Assembly (NCBI GenBank): GCA_000320605.2
Contig: KB445812.1
Location: 1 to 64,000 of the forward strand
Length of the DNA: 64,000 nucleotides
Direction of reading: 5' to 3'
Source of the DNA: Gelatoporia subvermispora B
Lineage: Eukaryota; Basidiomycota; Agaricomycetes; Polyporales; Gelatoporiaceae
The notes under the pieces were generated by a model. That model saw nothing but the letters and a program-made list of their open reading frames with translations. It was not told where the DNA came from and did no database searches. Below, in pieces: positions 58,847 through 64,000 of the stretch (positions are counted from its first letter, which is position 1; each line of letters begins with the position of its first letter). The position numbers and the translations under genes were made by a program.

Positions 58847-61550
58847 GGAGAGGGCGAACACGAAGTAGTGGGAGGGGGGAGCGGAAGTAGGGAGATCCCT
58901 AAGGGTATTCTACGGTCTTCGCAGACAGCGGAAGGGACGAACGACGACGCTGCGGCAGAGGAAGATGGAGGAAAAGGATGGGGTCAATCGTTCACGAGAG
59001 AGCCTTTATATTGGCTCCCAACACTCGTCAGATCAGCCAAACACCAAACAACAATTCAACCTCTGTTAGCCTCTGCCGGCTTGGACCAGGATCTGGCAGA
59101 ATTGGCCGGTCTCACACCCGACCCGCGCCTGAGTGCCTATTTTCGGCCGCAGTTTTCGCTCGGAATTTTACTCAATGCGGGATAGAGTTGGGACCTTCGG
59201 GGGACGCGACTGGCTGGCAGCCGTTGCCGCTGGGCAGGCGGCGCCGGCTCGGACGACGACCCCGGCGACGCCCAGTGCCAGCCGCTGCCACCCCGATGCG
59301 CGATTTCGGCGGGAGACGCGATGCCCGACGCCCATGCTCGGGTCTGCACGGGTCGCCCGCTGCCATGCTCTGCCAGGCGCAGCCCACGCCCGAGTCCGAC
59401 GCCGCGCCCAGCGGCCGACGCCCTCACTCACGCCCGCGCGCCCCCGTCGCCGTCCCCCTCCGCATCGAGTGGGGCGTATCGAAGGGCCGCTTACCGTCCG
59501 CTTGCAGCCGCACCCTCCGCGCGCTGTCCGCACCGTTTTTCGATCTGAAAATCACATCTCCCGCACGTTCGCGTCCAATCGATGAGCTCCAGACGAATGC
59601 GTACCCGAGATTTCATGGTTACCAAAACATCCATCAACCGCGCCGCGTCCGCCACCCACAGGACAGCGAGCAGGCTCTCAGTCTCCTGTCCAGCATGTCG
59701 CGCGACGTCCAATAGCCAGCGCACCAGCCGCTCTTTTCTCGCGGCGCACGCAGGTGCTGTGCCCGCATCCTTCAATTACATGATGAACAGAAGCATGGCG
59801 GCGTGATGCATCACTCCAAGCTGACGACCAGCGTGTTCTGGGTGGAACAGCGTACCCCGTTGTAGCTACGAATCACGGTGTTCTTCTCGCTCTCTCACGT
59901 CCTGCGTACGTACGAATGATAGATATTATTATTTGGAGCAAGGTTGTCGGACGTCGAGTCTCAGACGACCCGTCCATCACGCATCCCTGGAGCGCACGAC
60001 TGCGGGCACGCCGCCAGAGCGTGTCCGATCCCGAGGGCTGGTTCGAACGCGCACACTCATAACGTTTGCATCAGCGTCACCGTCGGACGGACGCTGTCAA
60101 ACGTCGAGCCGGATCGAACCTCTCGACTCGCGTGAGCAGGCCTGAGCCAGGGCCCAGCGCCTCCGCCCTCTGGCCAATCCGGCCTCCCCGCATCGGCCCG
60201 AGTTCAGCCGGAGCCCTTAAAAATTGGAATGAATCTGATAAAGCTAGCCTCGGTAGTGACACGGATTGCCCCTTACGGACGATTTGCTCGGACGCCCGCT
60301 CTACCTCCGCCTCCCTACCCCCGCTGCCCAGCACACAGCCCACGCAGGAGCCCACTGACGAGCCCGCAGATCGCGCGTGCAGCCTCCAAGGAGCTCTCGG
60401 AGGAGTCTCTGGAAATTTTTCGGGGCTGACAAGCCGCTGAGCAAGGCGTGGTCCGCAGGACGGAGCTCTGCTATTTGTGGCACGGCATCGGAGACGGCAG
60501 AAGTGTGATTGGACGAGAAGCTCGGCCGACAGATCGGCATGTGATCCCGGCGGCAATGTCTACAAAAATGACTTCATCCGAAGCGCATCGGGCTCGGCTT
60601 GTGGCGTGCCGGACGCCTCGCCACCGCACGATGCGATCTCAGCGACCTTGCCCGCGAGGCTCGACGGCGGCCTGGCGAGCGTTGCGGGCGCTTGCGCTGT
60701 ACCAGACCCAGCGCGCGGTGAAGTAGGATCGAGTGCTCGTCCTATGCGGTGACGCACTGATACACCTCCTCCGTGTTTGGGCTCCCACTGCGCCAGCCTG
60801 CGCCGCGTTTCCAGCTCACAAGATATCGAATGTTGCCAAAAATACGCCTAGCCGACCCTCAGGCGTTCAGGGTCCGAGGAGCGGTGCCACTGACGCAATA
60901 TCGCTGCAAAGCTCTGGGCCAGAAGTCCCCTCCTACCTCGGCCATGCAAGCGGCACTATAGGTCCGTATACTCGCGCAGACATGCATTCGGCTGTAAGAC
61001 GCCATACCGAACTGCACTAGAGAACATGGTCGAACAGAGCCCCGCAGTCAATGATATTCGCATGCCCACGAATTCCGCGCTAGCCCGCGTCAGGCGATCT
61101 TCGTATTCTGCATTCCATTTCCGCGTCTATTTGGCCGACATTTGGAACTCTCTCTTGACATTTTCGCGCAAAACCGCATAATGACATAACCTACGGGCAG
61201 CTGGAATACGTACAGCCAGGTGTATGTGGCAGTTTCTTCGCGAACCTGCCCAGCCCGCTCGACTTTGGGGCCGTCATGCTGGGGTAGTTGGAGACCTTCC
61301 ATTCTTAGAAAGTTCGATCGCGCACTGCTCGACCCCCGCAGTCGCACATTTACGGAAGTCACGAATACCACTCGTCTTCTCACCGACGGCGATACCGCTC
61401 GGCAATCCAGGGCCTTATCATCGTAAGCAACAGTCTATTTTATACGTACAATCAGGGAGAGAGTGACACAATCATAATACCGAGACATAACAAGGCCGAC
61501 CACAGGATTATGAGACCAGCTCTGGCCCTCGCCTTCACAGATCGAGATCG
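58847..61550. promoter_or_regulatory. Long upstream region of PMA1
   Basis: This 2.7-kb region lies between the PMA1 start and the 3' end of the next minus-strand gene. On the minus strand TATAAAG (59004-59010) sits about 160 bp before the PMA1 start, with CCAAT directly upstream (59009-59013), a plausible core promoter. The segment 59100-59560 is GC-rich with random open frames. No gene is recognised in the remainder. Confidence 0.5.
59004..59013 (-). promoter_or_regulatory. PMA1: PMA1 TATA box with overlapping CCAAT
   Basis: The minus strand reads CCAATATAAAGG. TATAAAG here is about 160 bp from the ATG, leaving room for a leader of about 130 bases, as is usual for this strongly expressed gene class. 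Support is positional only. Confidence 0.45.
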
Positions 61551-62663
61551 TCACATAGTGCGCACCAAGTAGCACTGGCAGCGCCCGGCCGCGTGTCGCA
61601 GGCTATGCTCAAGTTCCTTGAGTGTCCTCTGGCACCATACCAACCTCAGCTGCGGGTGCTCCAGTTCCCAGTTCCACGGGCGCGATTCCGTGCCCTCGCC
61701 GCGAGCTGGCATGACCTGCCAAAACTGGTACACACAGCATCCCTTCTCGACCAGGTACCGTGCCGCCGCGCCGCTCAGGGGGTAGCGGTGGTCCACTGCG
61801 AGTGTCTTACCACGCGCTGGTCCGTCGAGGAACATCACCTCGAAACTCCTTTGGTTGTCCTCCACGAGAGATTGCTGCAACATGTTAAATTGTGGCACGT
61901 GAGTCTCTTTGATCGCCCGTCAAAATAGCTGGACAGAAGACAGACCAAGTATAGCGCCGGGTAGTACACCCGCATCCTTGGCATGCCAGCCACGAGTGTG
62001 TCGATTGGTGCGTAGACAGCATCCTGTTGTTGGGGGCAACGATCACCATCAATACGATGTTGGACCTACGGTCATCAACGAGCCACATACCATCAACGTG
62101 CGTGTCCGCCTCCACGGCCTCACATCCGGGAGCGGCTCCTCGCTTCCCGGCGCCCAGATCTCACCAAACGCAGGAAGGTACCTTGTCAGCCTCCCATCTG
62201 GCATTCTGACCACGTATATCCGGGCGTGCACGCCGTTCTATCACCATCAAATCACCCACCGCGGACACATGCAACCAAAATCAGCGTCAGATCGGGAGGT
62301 GGGAAAGGCATCCACTTACAGCTGCCGTGCCTCTGGTCCTCTGTACGATCGAACACTCAATCCAGTCCGCCCAGCTCACCGAATCGGGGTGCCACCTCCT
62401 GACCTTGCACGTCGTCCCGACCTGCCCCCCCGGTGCAAGTTGCATCAGCGCCTCGCGGCCGTTCTCACTCTCGCCCGACTCACCTCCAGGGACGGGAACG
62501 GTTGCTCGTCGACGCCATAGGCCATCGTCCCAAGCGCAGGCACCATTTTATCCTCCGGGAGCAGCTTCGTATCTCTGGATCCCCCGGACGGCGCCGCCAC
62601 AGCTGCGTGGTTGTATGACACGACATCGTTCCTTTCGAGGGACCTGCTGTTGACGCTGGACAT
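61551..62663 (-). CDS. Small protein of unknown function with two Tudor-like segments
   Basis: Five exons (62484-62663, 62320-62421, 62091-62237, 61946-62023, 61551-61874) are all phase 0 and multiples of three, giving 276 residues. Introns are 62, 82, 67 and 71 bp; the donors are GTGAGT, GTAAGT, GTATGT and GTCTGT. After a leader of about 60 residues, VGTTCKVRRWHPDSVSWADW with IECSIVQR and later RIYVVRMPDGRLTRYLPAF resembles a Tudor or chromo-barrel strand pattern. A second such pattern is VYAPIDTLVAGMPRMRVYYP, then ALYLQSLVEDNQRSFEVMFL with DGPARGK. The C-terminal part (YLVEKGCCVYQFW and later HSLRHAAGRCQC) has several cysteines. Tudor-like domains read methylated Lys/Arg or bind nucleic acid; assigning that here is inference from pattern only. 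Confidence 0.6.
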
Positions 62664-64000
62664 GGTGTTCTCCTGGGGTTTCGCTGAGTGGGCTGTAGAC
62701 GTGATGAGGTGGGACGTTGCATGTTGTGGTTGCTCTCCGTGCGTTTATACCCCCAGGTAGCAGCCACAGAGAGTTAACAAGGTAGGCAAAAATCAAAGTG
62801 AGTCCTGCGTTGAGGCTTTGTCGCGAGTTTGTGTGTAGGAGAGGCGGAGACCGCTGCACCACGGGTCCCGTGCCTTGACAGGGAGCGCTTTGGTCACAAA
62901 GTTAGTACGGTCAAAGGTATGTCGCTCTTCAGCCCAGCACCAAGAACATCGTCGTCCGCAAAACACGAGAGCTTCTCAGATCGTCGGTCCTAACAAGAGA
63001 TTCTTAAACTTTTGCGGGTGGTATAATGCGCAAGAGGCCTTACACAGCCATCGCTGTATACCACGGCAGCGCGTGTGCAAAGATGTCGCATTGCGCTCGT
63101 AGAATATCATGCATGTCCGTAGAACAAACTACCATTGGGGCGACTGTAGAGCACATTGAGATCGCGCTCTTCGGGAGTAGACCTCACACTCGTGCTGCGC
63201 CTGTCCCGAGCGTTGTGTAATTCGTGGTGGCAAAGTCTCGACCTCGGAGTAGGCATCAGGAACATTCTCATGTCAACCGCAAGTCAGGACAAAGACACCG
63301 CAGCCAAGCATCCACATTCTCCGTCCAAACAACAGGTCCAAAGAAATCCCAAGTCCCTAGTCCCAAGTGTCAGCGCCGCGCAATCGTGGCTGTCGCCATC
63401 GGCCAAAGTATATTCATCACCAAGACAGCAAGCACACGACCAGCCCCAAGCGCAGAGCAGAGTAACAATTCGGAATTGTATGACGTCGGAGGCCAACGCA
63501 TCGCAGTAGAGTCTCGTAGTGCCCTGCCCAATTCCATATGCCGCCTGTAAATGTAATAATACCTCCGAGCCTCGTATCCGCCTCCGTGAGCCGTAAGTAG
63601 CAATCATTAATCACGCACCGGCGAATGGCCAGCGTGCTCTCCCGCCCCCGAAACTCGAGTGCGGGGAGGCGGACGCGGGGCAACCCCATCATCATAATCA
63701 GTGCCGGTCGGCGGTGGCTCTCGCCCTCTCTCGCCTCGCCTCCTCCGCCAGCCACCGCTTCGCGCAAGGCCCGTGCGCGCCGCCCTCGCAATGATCGTCC
63801 GCCGTCCTGCGCAAACTCGCCGGGCGCGGGCCCACCCCGTTTCAGAATCGTCCCTCCTCCAGCCCTCCAGCCCATGCGCTCATTACCATCGATGCCCGCC
63901 TTGTCCGCCCTCGCGAGCACGGCAACACGAGCCTCAACGCCTGGCTGAGCGATCTTGCGCCGCCTCTCCTGCCCGCCTGCTGCACCTGCCCTGATCCGCC
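62664..64000. other. Right end of window; possible partial gene
   Basis: Mostly without supportable genes. From about 63.7 kb GC content rises. The plus strand near 63890-63999 reads a plausible coding segment (RPREHGNTSLNAWLSDLAPP) that runs off the window, which may be the first exon of a gene. No start codon in that frame is evident, so it is not called as a CDS. Confidence 0.35.

Noticed and set aside
59137..59585. Overlapping open frames in the GC-rich part of the PMA1 upstream region
   Set aside because: Both strands are open in several frames by composition; no motif or splice support.
60020..60060. GGTTCGAACGC, which looks like a tRNA B-box
   Set aside because: No matching A-box, acceptor stem or cloverleaf can be drawn around it.

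Overview
The window is the end of a chromosome from a filamentous basidiomycete, most likely an agaricomycete and possibly a polypore-type wood decayer. It opens with about 118 bp of CCCTAA telomere repeats. Protein-coding genes are split by many short introns, mostly 44-65 bp, with GTRNGY-type donors and CTRAY-like branch sites. Several families are typical of Agaricomycetes: a seven-TM orphan membrane protein, a CYP63-like P450 and a stalked membrane aspartic protease. The assignment to this class rests on those families and on gene structure, not on a search.

Region 0-18 kb is subtelomeric and moderately gene-dense. It holds a large disordered RING-H2 protein (-), a multi-pass membrane protein (+), a clearly dead cytochrome P450 (+) that has lost its heme-ligand cysteine, an F-box protein (+), a twelve-exon membrane-anchored aspartic protease (-) and a five-exon protein of unknown function (+).

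Region 18-30.5 kb is a GC-rich, gene-poor island. Open frames are everywhere by composition alone. I can support one gene (23341-24481, +) and several repeat structures, including a diverged direct duplication of about 380 bp.

Region 30.5-44 kb is a conserved housekeeping block: an acidic repeat protein (-), condensin subunit CAP-G/Ycg1 (-), the mitochondrial E1 component DHTKD1 (+), which has a 6-nt microexon, and an MCT-type major facilitator (-). Condensin and DHTKD1 diverge from a promoter of about 390 bp.

Region 44-55.4 kb contains an OPT oligopeptide transporter (+). It is flanked on both sides by diverged copies of the same non-coding or pseudogenic segment. A 392-bp MITE with 28-bp terminal inverted repeats and a TA target duplication lies upstream of it. 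Region 55.4-64 kb carries the plasma-membrane H+-ATPase PMA1 (-), a long upstream region, and a small unknown protein with two Tudor-like segments (-).

Functionally the block mixes housekeeping genes with nutrient uptake. PMA1 sets the proton gradient that OPT and many MFS carriers use. A surface aspartic protease plus an OPT peptide importer would suit external protein degradation, but nothing in the sequence shows that they are co-regulated. There is no biosynthetic cluster, CRISPR array, rRNA or convincing tRNA.
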